From Lysobacteraceae bacterium NML95-0200 (GTDB taxonomy: Bacteria > Pseudomonadota > Gammaproteobacteria > Xanthomonadales > Xanthomonadaceae), in the NCBI GenBank assembly GCA_002798255.1, contig NWQQ01000010.1, positions 1 to 64,000 on the forward strand: DNA of 64,000 nt, written 5' to 3'. Both the position numbers and the translations under genes were made by a program. The first letter of the stretch is position 1. Every line of letters starts with the position of its first letter. The notes under the pieces were generated by a model. The model was given only the letters and a program-made list of their open reading frames with translations. It did not search any database and was not told the DNA's origin. Below are positions 8,937 through 19,463 of this stretch, one piece after another.

Positions 8937-9235
8937 TGACAGCGGCGCTATGGCATGGGCTGACCCTGGCCGCCTGCACACTGGGCATGGCCTGGCTGGC
9001 GCTGGGCATGGCCGTGCATTGGCAGCAAGTCCGCGGCGCACTGCCTGCCCCGCCGCGGCTGCGGCGGTTGCGGCTACAGGGCTGGCTGGCATTGGCGGCC
9101 GGACTGGGCTGCGCGCTGGCGGCCGACCATCCGGGCATGGCCATGCTGGTATGGCCGCTGGCACTGGCTGCAGCGGCATTTATCGTCGCCATGCTGTTGG
9201 CCTTCCGCCCGCACTGGCTGCGGCCGCTGGCTTAG
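8936..9235 (+). CDS. DUF3325-type small membrane protein
   Basis: The product has 99 residues with three membrane segments (LTLAACTLGMAWLALGMAVH; LQGWLALAAGLGCALAA; AMLVWPLALAAAAFIVAMLL), and it fits DUF3325, the usual last partner of PepSY/DUF3649 siderophore operons. The ATG shares its A with the preceding TGA (TGATG). A GTG one codon upstream is also open. A bidirectional terminator follows. No biochemical role is known. Confidence 0.75.
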   Translation: MTAALWHGLTLAACTLGMAWLALGMAVHWQQVRGALPAPPRLRRLRLQGWLALAAGLGCALAADHPGMAMLVWPLALAAAAFIVAMLLAFRPHWLRPLA

Positions 9236-9275
9236 AGCCTGTTCCTAATCTTCTCCCCGGTCTGCCGGGGCATAC

Positions 9276-9300
9276 AAAACCCCGCCAGCGGCGGGGTTTT
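9276..9300. terminator. Bidirectional terminator between siderophore operon and mdh
   Basis: A GC-rich stem (CCCCGCC/GGCGGGG) is flanked by A4 on the left and T4 on the right, so it can stop both the plus-strand operon and the minus-strand mdh transcript. A smaller GC-rich inverted repeat lies at 9255-9270. Confidence 0.85.
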
Positions 9301-9325
9301 GCCGTTACTCGTTGAGCTGTGAAGG

Positions 9326-10315
9326 TCAGCCCAACAAATGCGCCACACCGGCGCGCTCTTCTTCCAGTTCGGCCAGGGTGTCGGCCATTTCGGCGCGGCT
9401 CAAATCATCGCTGATGTCCAGCCCCTGCACGATGGTGTATTCACCGTTTTCGCAGGTCACCGGGAAGCCGTAAATCAGGCCTTCGGGGATGCCGTAGCTG
9501 CCATCGGAGGGCACGCCCATGGTCACCCATTTGCCATTGCTGCCCAGCGCCCAGTCGCGCATGTGGTCGATGGCGGCATTGGCGGCGGAAGCGGCCGAGG
9601 ACAGGCCACGGGCTTCGATGATGGCCGCGCCGCGCTTGCCGACCACGGGAATGAAGGTATTGGCATTCCAGTCGGCGTCGTTGATTTTGTCCTTCAGCGA
9701 AGCGCCATTCACGGTAGCGAAGCGGTAATCGGGATACATGGTCGGGCTGTGGTTGCCCCAGACCACCAGTTTCTCGATATCGGCCACCGCCACGTCAGCC
9801 TTGTTGGCCAGCTGGCTGAGGGCGCGGTTGTGGTCCAGGCGCAACATCGCGGTGAAGTTCTTGGCCGGCAGGTCGGGGGCGGACTTCATGGCGATATAGG
9901 CATTGGTATTGGCCGGGTTGCCGACCACAATCACCTTGACATTACGGCTGGCGACCTTGTTCAGCGCCTTGCCCTGCACGGTGAAGATTTCGGCATTTTT
10001 CAACAGCAGGTCCTTGCGCTCCATGCCCGGGCCGCGCGGCATGGCGCCGACCAAAAGCGCGTAATCGGCATCCTTGAAGGCCACTTCCGGGTCATCGGTG
10101 CCCACCATGCCGGCCAAGAGCGGGAAGGCGCAGTCTTCCAGTTCCATCATCACGCCCTTGAGCGCTGCCTGGGCTTTTTCCAGCGGCAGCTCCAGCATTT
10201 GCAGGATGACCGGCTGGTCCTTGCCGAGCATTTCGCCCGAGGCGATGCGGAACAGCAGAGCGTAACCAATTTGACCAGCAGCGCCGGTCACGGCAACACG
10301 GACGGGTTTCTTCAT
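9326..10315 (-). CDS. mdh: Malate dehydrogenase
   Basis: The product has 329 residues. It starts [20 protein letters not shown], with the Rossmann GAAGQIG motif. It has the mobile-loop arginines in [15 protein letters not shown], the NAD-contact [10 protein letters not shown], the substrate-binding [11 protein letters not shown] and the catalytic His in [12 protein letters not shown]. This is the cytosolic-MDH-like (group 2) type typical of Xanthomonadales and many beta-proteobacteria, not the short E. coli type. It oxidises malate to oxaloacetate with NAD+ in the TCA cycle. It stands alone between two intergenic gaps. Confidence 0.97.
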   Translation of the reverse strand: MKKPVRVAVTGAAGQIGYALLFRIASGEMLGKDQPVILQMLELPLEKAQAALKGVMMELEDCAFPLLAGMVGTDDPEVAFKDADYALLVGAMPRGPGMERKDLLLKNAEIFTVQGKALNKVASRNVKVIVVGNPANTNAYIAMKSAPDLPAKNFTAMLRLDHNRALSQLANKADVAVADIEKLVVWGNHSPTMYPDYRFATVNGASLKDKINDADWNANTFIPVVGKRGAAIIEARGLSSAASAANAAIDHMRDWALGSNGKWVTMGVPSDGSYGIPEGLIYGFPVTCENGEYTIVQGLDISDDLSRAEMADTLAELEEERAGVAHLLG

Positions 10316-10380
10316 GACAAAAATCCTCGTGGGTAGAAAACAACATGCAGACTGGCTGGCGGCCAGCTGCTCATAAACAC

Positions 10381-10740
10381 TCAGTACACGCGATAACCTT
10401 GCGGGTGCAGCAATGTTTGCAGGCGCGCGGTGTTATAGCCATGCACGACTTCTTGGCCGATAACGGTCACCGGCACGCCGCGCGCGCCCAGTACCTGCAT
10501 CGCCGCCTGGCCTTCGGGGCTGTCGATATTCAACGCCTGATATTTGACCCCGGCACGCTTGAAATCGCCGCGCTGCTTGCGGCAATAGCCGCACCAGTCG
10601 GCATACAGCATGACGATGCCATCGCTGCCGGTGCGGTTGCGCGGGTCGTGCTCGGCCAGTTTGGCGCCTGCCGACCGGTTGGCGAAGTGCAGCACGCCGC
10701 CAACCAGGGCAATCACCAATAGCAACCACAGGGCGCGCAT
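10381..10740 (-). CDS. Glutaredoxin-like membrane-anchored protein
   Basis: The product has 119 residues. An N-terminal signal-anchor ([17 protein letters not shown]) precedes a thioredoxin/glutaredoxin fold with the redox motif CGYC ([13 protein letters not shown]), the cis-Pro loop RGVPVTVIG and the C-terminal [11 protein letters not shown] helix. It is probably an exported or periplasm-facing thiol oxidoreductase. It lies 5 nt downstream of the aminotransferase gene on the same strand, so the two are co-transcribed. Substrate unknown. Confidence 0.82.
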   Translation of the reverse strand: MRALWLLLVIALVGGVLHFANRSAGAKLAEHDPRNRTGSDGIVMLYADWCGYCRKQRGDFKRAGVKYQALNIDSPEGQAAMQVLGARGVPVTVIGQEVVHGYNTARLQTLLHPQGYRVY

Positions 10741-10745
10741 CAGTC

Positions 10746-11945
10746 TCAGGCCATTTCTGCAAAGAATTCGCGGATGCGCTCCATGCCCGGCGCCAGCTGC
10801 GGGGTCGGGCAGGTATAGCTGATGCGCATTGCACGCGGCTCACCAAAGGCCGAGCCCGGCACACAGGCCACGCCCTTGCTTTCCAGCAATGCGGCGCACA
10901 GTTCCATATCGTTGTTCACCGGCTTGCCGTTATGCGATTTGCCAAAATAGGCGCTGACATCCGGGAACACATAGAACGCGCCCTGCGGACGCGGGCAGAC
11001 GATGCCGGGGATGGCATCGAGCACGGCCAGCACCTGATCGCGCTTTTGGGCAAATTCGCGGCATTTTTCCTGCGGGACATCCTGCGGGCCGGCCAGTGCT
11101 GCCACGGCGGCGGCATTGATGACTTCCGGCAGGCTGGTGATGTGGTTGGAGTTCATCGTGGTGATGGCATTGGCGACCACTTCCGGGCCTGCGAGCAGCC
11201 CCACGCGCCAGCCCGGCATGCCATAGCTCTTGGAGAGCGAATCGACAAAAATCACCCGGTCTTTCAGCTCCGGGCGCACATGCACGAAGTTGTGATAACC
11301 CACGCCGTCAAACACCATCTGGTTGTAGAGGTCGTCGGCAATGATCCAGGTGTCGGGATACTTGGCGATGACATCGGCCAGCGCTGCGATTTCCTCGCGG
11401 CTATACACCATGCCGGTGGGGTTGGAGGGGTTGTTGAACAGCAACATGCGCGGCTTCTTGGCCAGCGCTGCATCCAGTTGCGCCGGGGTCAGCTTGTAAT
11501 CCTGCTCGGCCGGGCAGGGCAAAAGCTCAATCTTGGCATTGACGATTTCGGCGATATCGACATAGCTGGTCCAGTACGGCGTCGGGAAAGCAATGGTGTC
11601 GCCTTCATCCAGCAGCGCTTCGGCCAGGTTGTAGAGGATGTGCTTGGCGCCCACGCCCGTGGCGCAGTTGGCGCGGGTATAGCCGTTCAGCCCCAGGCGC
11701 TCAAGATGCACCAGGAAGGCATCCAGAAGCTCCGGCGCGCCCCGGTTGCTGCCGTACTGGCCACTGTCTTTTTTCAGCCAGTCAGCCACCGCCTGATAGA
11801 CATGCTCGCCGGGCAGGAAATTCGGTACGCCGATGGAAAAACTGATGATGTCGCGGCCTTCGGCCTTCATTTGCTTGGCCTTTTCGGCAATCTGCATGAT
11901 GGCGCTGGGCTTGGCGCGGCCAATGCGCTGGGCGAGTTGGGGCAT
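10746..11945 (-). CDS. PLP-dependent class I/II aminotransferase (aspartate type)
   Basis: From the ATG at 11945 the product has 399 residues. It has the fold-type I pattern: the IGVPNF substrate loop, the YGSNRGAPELLDAF segment, NNPSNPTGMVYSREE with its conserved Asn, DDLYNQMVF with the pyridine-binding Asp, the Schiff-base lysine in VDSLSKSYGMPGWRVG, and the C-terminal Arg in MRISYTC. It transfers amino groups between amino acids and 2-oxoglutarate; aspartate is the likeliest donor. An upstream in-frame ATG at 12029 is open but lies over intergenic-type sequence. It precedes a glutaredoxin-like gene. Confidence 0.9.
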   Translation of the reverse strand: MPQLAQRIGRAKPSAIMQIAEKAKQMKAEGRDIISFSIGVPNFLPGEHVYQAVADWLKKDSGQYGSNRGAPELLDAFLVHLERLGLNGYTRANCATGVGAKHILYNLAEALLDEGDTIAFPTPYWTSYVDIAEIVNAKIELLPCPAEQDYKLTPAQLDAALAKKPRMLLFNNPSNPTGMVYSREEIAALADVIAKYPDTWIIADDLYNQMVFDGVGYHNFVHVRPELKDRVIFVDSLSKSYGMPGWRVGLLAGPEVVANAITTMNSNHITSLPEVINAAAVAALAGPQDVPQEKCREFAQKRDQVLAVLDAIPGIVCPRPQGAFYVFPDVSAYFGKSHNGKPVNNDMELCAALLESKGVACVPGSAFGEPRAMRISYTCPTPQLAPGMERIREFFAEMA

Positions 11946-12212
11946 GTCGAGTCTCTTTTCAGGAAATGAAGTCAGGAAGGGGCGAAGCACGCTGCCCGAA
12001 GGCAGCACAAAGCCCGGCGATTTTACCACGCGGCAGCTGCTCGGCCTGGTGCCGTGCAGCCATCATGACGCCTCGGGCAGGCGTAGCCAGCACAATCCCG
12101 GCATCTTGTTGCCCAGCGGGGTTTTTTCAAGCCAGGGAATCGTAAGCTTCCCCAATTGCCAGACACTGCATAAGTAGAACTTTCTGGCCTGATTCCCCAG
12201 CCAGGAGTTTTC

Positions 12213-12477
12213 ATGAAGAAGTCCCGTTTTACTGAAACCCAGATCGTCTCCATCCTCAAGCAAGCCGATGCCGGTGTCCCCGTCAAGGACATCTGTCGGC
12301 AGTCCGGCATCAGCATGCCGACTTCACAAGTGGAAGTCGAAGTACGGCGGCCTTGAGGCTTCCGAGCTGCGCCGGATCAAGGATCTGGAAGCGGAGAATG
12401 CCAGGCTCAAGCGGCTGTATGCCGAGCTGGCACTGGACAACGCAGCGATGAAGGATTTGATCGCAAAAAAACTGTAG
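12213..12477 (+). pseudogene. IS3-family transposase orfA, frameshifted
   Basis: The ATG at 12213 opens MKKSRFTETQIVSILKQADA, the helix-turn-helix start of IS407-like orfA. Near 12321-12328, where family members read roughly PTFYKWKSKYGG, two bases appear to be missing and the frame moves. The second part (KWKSKYGGLEASELRRIKDL ... AMKDLIAKKL) is intact and ends in TAG at 12477. Its heptad leucines form the coiled coil used for multimerisation. The break probably inactivates this copy unless the shift is suppressed. Confidence 0.75.
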
Positions 12478-12500
12478 GGCCGGCGCAGAAACGCGAGGCG

Positions 12501-13325
12501 GTGCGGTATCTGACCCAGGTACACGCCCGCCCCCTGAGCCGGTCCTGCGAATGTGTCAGCTTGTCACGAGCCGCCTGGTATCGACCGCCGCTGCACTGGA
12601 CAATGCGCGATGCCGAGATCATCGCGGCACTCACCGCGCAGGTTGCCACACGTCCCAGTCGCGGCTTTTGGAAGTGCTGCCAGGTCTTGCGGCGTGCGCG
12701 GCCGGACTGGAATCACAAGCGGATTTACCGGGTCTACACCGCCATGCAGCTCAACCTGCGGCGCAAAGCCAAACAACGATTGCCCAAGCGCGAGCGTGTG
12801 CCGCTGTACGTTCCGAAGCGGCCGGACATCGTCTGGTCGGCGGACTTCATGGCCGATGCGCTGGCCTGTAGCCGCCGCTTCCGAACCTTCAACATCGTCG
12901 ACGACTTCAACCGCGAGGCCATGCATATCGAAGTGGATACCTCCATCTCCTCGGCGCGCCTGATCCGGGTCTTCGAGCAGCTCAAGCAGAGTCACGGCCT
13001 GCCGCAAGTGCTGCGTACCGACAACGGCCCCGAATTCCTGGGCGAAGCCTTCGTGAACTGGGCCAAGTTCAACGGCATGTCTCTCCGCTATATCCAGCCC
13101 GGCAAGCCAAACCAGAACGCCTACATCGAACGCTTCAACCGGACGTTCCGAGAGGAGGTTCTGGATCAACACCTGTTCACCCGCCTCGACGATGTGCGCG
13201 AAGCCGCCTATGGATGGATGCTCGAATACAACCAGGCGCGTCCCCACGACGCACTCGGCCATCTCGCCCCCGCCGAATACCGCAATCACCTCGCCGGAAG
13301 TTCTACTTTTGAAATGTATGCTTGA
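12501..13325 (+). CDS. IS3-family transposase orfB (DDE integrase core)
   Basis: The product has 274 residues from the first internal ATG. As a fusion it would be read from about 12471 after -1 slippage on A7C (TVGPAQKREAVRYLTQ). It has the HTH_21 region, and the rve integrase core with the D,D(35)E residues in WSADFMADAL, LRTDNGPEFLGEAF and KPNQNAYIERFNRTFREEVL. The frame itself is intact up to TGA at 13325. Productive transposase requires fusion to orfA, which is damaged here. Confidence 0.88.
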   Translation: MRYLTQVHARPLSRSCECVSLSRAAWYRPPLHWTMRDAEIIAALTAQVATRPSRGFWKCCQVLRRARPDWNHKRIYRVYTAMQLNLRRKAKQRLPKRERVPLYVPKRPDIVWSADFMADALACSRRFRTFNIVDDFNREAMHIEVDTSISSARLIRVFEQLKQSHGLPQVLRTDNGPEFLGEAFVNWAKFNGMSLRYIQPGKPNQNAYIERFNRTFREEVLDQHLFTRLDDVREAAYGWMLEYNQARPHDALGHLAPAEYRNHLAGSSTFEMYA

Positions 13326-13435
13326 CGGGGAAGCTTACGCCCTCTTTTGGGGCACATAGTGGCATGGCTTTTTCGATACCCCCACCGATACCCCCACACT
13401 GATCGGGATTGAGGGAAACCCTTTGAAACACTCAG

Positions 13436-13467
13436 AAACGAAAAAACCCGCACGTGGCGGGCTTTTT
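13436..13467 (-). terminator. Terminator downstream of tRNA-Leu
   Basis: On the minus strand the stem CCCGC-CACGT-GCGGG is followed by TTTTTT. It lies about 45 nt beyond the tRNA 3' end. Confidence 0.75.
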
Positions 13468-13510
13468 AGGGGGTTTGGGGTTGTTCCTGAAACCTCTTGA
13501 AACGTCCTTG

Positions 13511-13595
<85 letters not shown>

Positions 13596-13608
13596 AGGTG
13601 GAGCGCGA

Positions 13609-13637
13609 ATTATGGGGATGGTTTTTCTGGCTGTCAA
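13609..13637 (-). promoter_or_regulatory. Sigma70 promoter of tRNA-Leu
   Basis: The minus strand shows TTGACA, a 17-nt spacer and CATAAT, ending 13 nt before the tRNA 5' end. It is a near-consensus promoter. Confidence 0.8.
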
Positions 13638-13705
13638 CACAATTTTGAAAAAATTTCTTTATGTCTTGACGCGCGCTTGTCACTGGCTTGTGCGAGCATG
13701 GCCGG

Positions 13706-16111
13706 ATGAAGAAAACAACACGCAAAAAAGCCGCCGCCGCTGCAGTCACCCGCAAGTCGCCTGCCAAGAACAAGAAGGCAGCCCCCTGGATGCCTGATAC
13801 CGTGGTAAATGCCACGGGCAAACGCAAGACGGCGAAAAAGGTGCCGGTAGGCAAAAAGTCTGCAAGCCGCGCCATGGCCGGGCGCGACCCCAATTACCAG
13901 CGCGAGGCTGAACGCTATGCCGAGCCGATTGCCAGCCGCGATTACATTCTGCAAATCCTGCACGATGCCGAAGGCCCGCTGGATGCCGATACGCTGGCCG
14001 GGATGCTGAGCCTGACCGCTGCTGACCGGCGCGAAGCCCTGGACAGGCGGCTGGGCGCGATGGTGCGCGATGGCCAGCTTTTGCAGAACCGGCGCGGTGG
14101 TTTCGTGCCCGCCAGGCAGTTGAGCCTGATAGCCGGTACGGTGATTGCCAACCCGGAAGGCTTCGGTTTTCTGCGCCCTGATGGCGGCGGCAGCGAAGAT
14201 GTCTTTTTGCCACCCAATGAAATGCGCAAGGTGCTGCATGGCGACCGGGTGATGGTGAGCATCACCGGCATGGACAGGCGCGGCCGGGCCGAGGGCATGA
14301 TTGCCGAAGTGCTGGAGCGGCGCATCACCCGGCTGGTGGGACGTTACGATGAAGAGGCCGGAGTGGGGTTCGTGGTGCCGGACGATGCCCGCATCCAGCG
14401 CAATGTGATGGTTCCGCAGAATGAGCGCAATCAGGCCAGGCCCGGGCAATTGGTGGTGGCCGAAATCACCCAGCCGCAGGAAGGACGTCGCCCGCCGATT
14501 GGCCGCATTGTGGCGGTACTGGGCGATAAATTGACGCCTTCGCTGGTGGTGGAGGCGGCCATTCACGGTCACGACATTCCGCATGAGTTTCCGCAGCAGG
14601 TGCTGGATGAAGCCGCTGCGGTACCGCTGCAAGTGAGCGCGGCCGAGCGCGAAGGCCGGGTGGATTTGCGTGAGCTGCCGCTGGTCACTATTGATGGCGA
14701 GGATGCCAAGGATTTTGATGATGCGGTGTACTGCCAGCGGCTCAAGGGCGGCTGGCGGCTGGTGGTGGCGATTGCCGATGTTTCGCACTATGTGCGTCCC
14801 GGTGCGCCGCTGGATGTGGAGGCTGAAACCCGCGCCACATCGGTGTATTTCCCCGGCTTTGTGGTGCCGATGCTGCCGGAAGTGCTGTCCAACGGCATCT
14901 GCTCGCTGAATCCGGATGTGGAACGGCTGTGCTTTGTCTGCGACATGCAGCTCAATAATCGCGGCGAAGTAAAGGCCTCCGAGTTCTACCGGGCGCTGAT
15001 GCGCTCACATGCACGGTTGACTTATACCGAAGTCTGGAATGCAGTGGGCGATGGCATCCCCGAAGATGCGCGCGCGGCAGCGCTGGCAAAAATTGGTGAC
15101 TTGCTGCCACACATCCAGCATTTGCAGCAGATGTATCAGCAGATGGCCAAGGCGCGGCAGGCGCGTGGCGCCATCGAGTTCGAGTCCGGCGAAGTGCGCT
15201 TTGTGCTGGATAACCGTGGCGAAGTGGTGCAGGCCGGGATGTTGCAGCGCAATGATGCGCACAAGCTGATTGAAGAGTGCATGATTGCCGCCAATGTCGA
15301 GGCCGCCAAGTTCGTGCAGCGTGCCGGGATTGCCGCACCATTCCGCATCCATGACCGTCCGCCGGAGCAAAAATACGCCGATTTGCAGGAGTTTCTGAAA
15401 GAGTTCAAGCTCTCCATGCCGCCCTGGAGCCGGGTGCATCCGCGGGATTTCACCGCGCTGATTCACAAGGTGCGTGAGCGTGCCGATGCCGCGCTGATTG
15501 AATCAGTCCTGCTGCGCAGCCAGTCGCTGGCGGTGTATTCGCCCGAGAATATCGGCCACTTTGGCCTGGCGCTGGACAGCTATGCGCACTTCACCTCGCC
15601 TATCCGCCGTTATCCTGATTTGCTGTTGCACCGGGCTATCGCCCATGTATTGCAGGGCGGCAATGCCGACAACTTCCGCTATGGCGAGCGCGACATGGCG
15701 CGGCTTACCCTGCAATGTTCCGAGCGCGCCCGGCGCGCGGATGAGGCCGAGCGCGAAGTGGATGAGCGTTATCGCGCCGCCTGGATGGAGCAGCATGTCG
15801 GCGGCGAGTTTGAAGGTGTGGTGAGCGGCGTGACCAGCTTCGGCCTGTTCGTGGAACTGAGCGAATCCAAGGTCAACGGTTTGGTACACGTCACCCAGCT
15901 GCCATATGACTATTACCAGTTTGATGCCATCCGCAAAACCTTGACCGGCGAGCGCCGCGGCCGCGAATTCCGGCTGGGCGACAAGGTGCGCGTGCAGGTG
16001 CTCAAGGCCAGCCTTGAAGACCGCAAAATCGATTTCCGCTTGCTGGAAGAAATGGACAGCGAAAAAGCCCGGCGCGGGCAGCCGGCACGCCGATCCAAAC
16101 AAAAATATTGA
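13706..16111 (+). CDS. rnr: Ribonuclease R
   Basis: From the ATG at 13706 the product has 801 residues. It begins with a Lys/Ala-rich tail (MKKTTRKKAAAAAVTRK), then a winged-helix RNase R segment (SRDYILQILHDAEGPLDADT) and cold-shock domains. The RNB catalytic domain has aspartates in TIDGEDAKDFDDAVYC and the block SPIRRYPDLLLHRAI. A C-terminal S1 domain follows (GVVSGVTSFGLFVEL ... GLVHVTQL). It is a 3'-5' exoribonuclease that degrades structured RNA and takes part in rRNA and mRNA turnover. rlmB follows after 35 nt, the conserved rnr-rlmB pair. Confidence 0.96.
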   Translation: MKKTTRKKAAAAAVTRKSPAKNKKAAPWMPDTVVNATGKRKTAKKVPVGKKSASRAMAGRDPNYQREAERYAEPIASRDYILQILHDAEGPLDADTLAGMLSLTAADRREALDRRLGAMVRDGQLLQNRRGGFVPARQLSLIAGTVIANPEGFGFLRPDGGGSEDVFLPPNEMRKVLHGDRVMVSITGMDRRGRAEGMIAEVLERRITRLVGRYDEEAGVGFVVPDDARIQRNVMVPQNERNQARPGQLVVAEITQPQEGRRPPIGRIVAVLGDKLTPSLVVEAAIHGHDIPHEFPQQVLDEAAAVPLQVSAAEREGRVDLRELPLVTIDGEDAKDFDDAVYCQRLKGGWRLVVAIADVSHYVRPGAPLDVEAETRATSVYFPGFVVPMLPEVLSNGICSLNPDVERLCFVCDMQLNNRGEVKASEFYRALMRSHARLTYTEVWNAVGDGIPEDARAAALAKIGDLLPHIQHLQQMYQQMAKARQARGAIEFESGEVRFVLDNRGEVVQAGMLQRNDAHKLIEECMIAANVEAAKFVQRAGIAAPFRIHDRPPEQKYADLQEFLKEFKLSMPPWSRVHPRDFTALIHKVRERADAALIESVLLRSQSLAVYSPENIGHFGLALDSYAHFTSPIRRYPDLLLHRAIAHVLQGGNADNFRYGERDMARLTLQCSERARRADEAEREVDERYRAAWMEQHVGGEFEGVVSGVTSFGLFVELSESKVNGLVHVTQLPYDYYQFDAIRKTLTGERRGREFRLGDKVRVQVLKASLEDRKIDFRLLEEMDSEKARRGQPARRSKQKY

Positions 16112-16146
16112 GAGAGCCGCCACGCGCAAACCCCTACAATGTCGCC

Positions 16147-16893
16147 ATGAGCAAAACATCGCAATGGATCGTCGGCATCAATGCCGTGGCCTCGGCATTG
16201 GAGCACGACGCGCAGAATGTGCGCGAAGTGCTGGTTGAATCGGGCGGGCGCAATGCCCGTTTGACTGACATCGAAGCCCAGGCGCGCCGCCAGGGCATCG
16301 ATACCCGCCGGGTGGCGCAGCAGGCACTGGATGGCGTGGCCGGTGGCTTGCGTCATCAGGGCGTGGTAGCCCGCTATCAGGCCGCCCGCACTTGGGCTGA
16401 GCATGAACTGGCAGCACTGGTCGAGCAAGCCGAAGGCCGAGCACTGCTGCTGGTGCTCGATGGCGTGCAAGACCCGCACAACCTGGGCGCCTGCTTGCGC
16501 TCTGCAGCGGCGGCCAATATCACCGCCGTCATCATTCCGCGCGACAAGGCCGTGCAGGTCAATGCCACGGTACGCAAGACTTCCGCAGGCGCGGCTGACC
16601 GCATCCCGGTGGTGGCCGTCACCAATCTTTCCCGTACCCTGCGCGAGCTGCAAAAACAGGGCGTATGGATTTATGGCCTGGCAGGCGAGGCCGAGGCTTC
16701 ACTGTATTCGCTGGACTTGCGCGGCAATATCGCCCTGGTGCTGGGCGGCGAGGGCGACGGCCTGCGCCGCCTGACCCGGGAGAACTGTGACCAACTGGTG
16801 AAAATCCCCATGCCCGGCGACATGGAAAGCCTGAATGTCTCGGTCAGCGCCGGGATTGCCCTGTTTGAAGCGGTGCGGCAGCGGTTGGGCTGA
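16147..16893 (+). CDS. rlmB: 23S rRNA (guanosine-2'-O-)-methyltransferase RlmB
   Basis: The product has 248 residues. An N-terminal substrate-binding domain (WIVGINAVASALEHD) precedes a SPOUT methyltransferase with the three family motifs: VQDPHNLGACLRSAAAA, ALVLGGEGDGLRRLTRENCD and PMPGDMESLNVSVSAGIALFE, which form the trefoil-knot SAM site. It methylates G2251 (E. coli numbering) of 23S rRNA. It is probably co-transcribed with rnr. Confidence 0.95.
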   Translation: MSKTSQWIVGINAVASALEHDAQNVREVLVESGGRNARLTDIEAQARRQGIDTRRVAQQALDGVAGGLRHQGVVARYQAARTWAEHELAALVEQAEGRALLLVLDGVQDPHNLGACLRSAAAANITAVIIPRDKAVQVNATVRKTSAGAADRIPVVAVTNLSRTLRELQKQGVWIYGLAGEAEASLYSLDLRGNIALVLGGEGDGLRRLTRENCDQLVKIPMPGDMESLNVSVSAGIALFEAVRQRLG

Positions 16894-16896
16894 CGC

Positions 16897-17529
16897 TCAG
16901 TGCGCTAACGGCCACTGGTTGGCGATAGTGCAGAACAGTTTTGCGGTCATTTCGGCGTCGTATACGGCCGAATGTGCCTCACGGCTGTCCCACTCCATGC
17001 CAGCGGCCTGCACCGCGCGTGCCAGTACGGTTTGCCCGTAGGCAAGGCCTGCCAGGGTGACGGTATCAAACACGCTGAAGGGATGAAACGGATTGCGCTT
17101 GTGCCTGACGCGCGCCACTGCGGCGTTCAGGAAATTAAGGTCGAAATGGGCATTGTGGCCGACCAGAATTGCCCGCTGGCAGCCGTGTTTTTTGACGGCC
17201 GCGCGCACCGGTGCAAATACATGGTCAAGCGCTTCTTTCTCCGGCTTGGCAAGGCGGAACGGATGGTCAAGCTGGATGCCGGTGACCGCCAGCGATTTGG
17301 GGTCGATTTCGGTGCCGGGGGCAGGCTCCAGATGGGCGCATGAGGTTTGCCCAAGGACAAGCTGGCCGGACTCGTCCAAATCCAATGGTACGGCGGCGAT
17401 TTCCAGCAGGGCATGGCGATTCCAGTCAAAACCACCGGTCTCGACATCGACGACTACGGGCAGGAAGCCGCGAAAGCGGCGCGCCATGGAGGGAAAGGGC
17501 GGGGTAGCGGGCGCAATATCTTCAGACAT
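16897..17529 (-). CDS. rnt: Ribonuclease T (DEDDh exonuclease)
   Basis: From the ATG at 17529 the product has 210 residues. The DEDDh residues are in [24 protein letters not shown] and [14 protein letters not shown]. Substrate-side blocks such as [14 protein letters not shown] and [20 protein letters not shown] match RNase T. It trims the 3' CCA of tRNA and matures stable RNAs. It is convergent with rlmB (3-nt gap between the stops). An upstream in-frame start is open but gives a tail with no similarity to the family. Confidence 0.92.
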   Translation of the reverse strand: MSEDIAPATPPFPSMARRFRGFLPVVVDVETGGFDWNRHALLEIAAVPLDLDESGQLVLGQTSCAHLEPAPGTEIDPKSLAVTGIQLDHPFRLAKPEKEALDHVFAPVRAAVKKHGCQRAILVGHNAHFDLNFLNAAVARVRHKRNPFHPFSVFDTVTLAGLAYGQTVLARAVQAAGMEWDSREAHSAVYDAEMTAKLFCTIANQWPLAH

Positions 17530-17674
17530 GGGTAAAGTGTAACGGCTGTGCTGGCAAAGCCGCTGGCACACCAGTATCATTTCCAAAAGCCGGTCGGGGT
17601 GCTTCCCGCTCGGCTTTTATCGCGTATGGCGGCATGAAAAAGTGTCCGGCTGCCATATTGGCGGCCAGATCAAA

Positions 17675-17727
17675 TTTTCGGAGAGCAAGATGAGTCAGTC
17701 AGTCGTGGTATTGGGCGCACAGTGGGG
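17675..17727 (+). repeat. Upstream copy of the purA 5' end (53-bp perfect direct repeat)
   Basis: This segment repeats 17868-17920 without a mismatch. It includes the purA ribosome binding site, the ATG and the first 12 codons. Between the copies lie 140 bp of unrelated GC-rich sequence. Together with 17590-17674 this fills the gap between the RNase T gene and purA. Confidence 0.95.
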
Positions 17728-17731
17728 GTGA
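17690..17731 (+). other. 13-codon leader ORF, a truncated copy of PurA
   Basis: The duplicated start region has its own GGAGAG ribosome binding site and reads [13 protein letters not shown], then TGA. It is identical to residues 1-13 of PurA. It is translatable by inspection, so it may act as an upstream ORF or simply be a duplication scar. Confidence 0.5.
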
Positions 17732-17849
17732 GCGCTGTAGCTTGCGCATCACCGATGCGCGCAGCGCGAACGCCGGCGGCAGGACAGCCGCTGGCCGGGT
17801 GAGTTGGCGAGGCAGGAGCCGAGCCTAGTCACCGAACGTCGCCCCATAG

Positions 17850-19184
<1,335 letters not shown>

Positions 19185-19222
19185 GCTGGTTTCAAAAGAG
19201 CGAAAAAAATTGCAAAAAACAC

Positions 19223-19251
19223 TTGACGCACTGCAATGAACTGCCCATAAT
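19223..19251 (+). promoter_or_regulatory. Sigma70 promoter of tRNA-Arg
   Basis: TTGACG, 17-nt spacer, CATAAT, ending 16 nt before the tRNA 5' end. Confidence 0.8.
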
Positions 19252-19267
19252 CTCGCTTCTCCACAGC

Positions 19268-19344
19268 GCGCCCGTAGCTCAGTTGGATAGAGCACCAGGC
19301 TACGAACTTGGGGGTCGGAGGTTCGAATCCTTCCGGGCGCGCCA
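19268..19344 (+). tRNA. tRNA-Arg (anticodon ACG)
   Basis: The 77-nt cloverleaf has encoded CCA: acceptor GCGCCCG/CGGGCGC, D arm AGCTCAGTTGGATAGAGC, anticodon loop CTACGAA (ACG, Arg; A34 normally becomes inosine) and T arm GGAGGTTCGAATCCTTCC. It has its own promoter and terminator. Confidence 0.96.
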
Positions 19345-19353
19345 TTTATCCCA

Positions 19354-19384
19354 AAGCCAACCCTTCGCGGTTGGCTTCTTTTTT
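19354..19384 (+). terminator. Terminator of tRNA-Arg
   Basis: Stem AAGCCAACC / GGTTGGCTT with a short loop, followed by TCTTTTTTG. It starts 10 nt after the tRNA. Confidence 0.85.
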
Positions 19385-19463
19385 GCCTGAAATCCGAACA
19401 AAAACAAGCCAGGCCATTGCGGACTGGCTTCAGAGTCTTGGAACGGGTTTTCTTCGTGTGTTT

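Larger units (their letters stand above)
12142..13338 (+). mobile_element. IS3-family (IS407-like) insertion sequence
   Basis: The ends are inverted repeats: GTAAGCTTCCCC at 12142 and its complement ending at 13338. A second matching block (AAGTAGAACTT) lies about 30 nt inside both ends. The 1.2-kb interior carries orfA and orfB separated by an A7C slippery heptamer (12465-12472), the usual -1 frameshift site of this family. orfA has an additional small frameshift. No convincing target duplication flanks the element. Confidence 0.85.

Noticed and set aside
9237-9253. IS5-like end sequence (GAGCCTGTTCCTAATCT) after the DUF3325 gene
   Set aside because: It matches the IS5-type repeat at 2583 in 14 of 17 positions, but no partner repeat or transposase fragment is nearby, so it may be chance.
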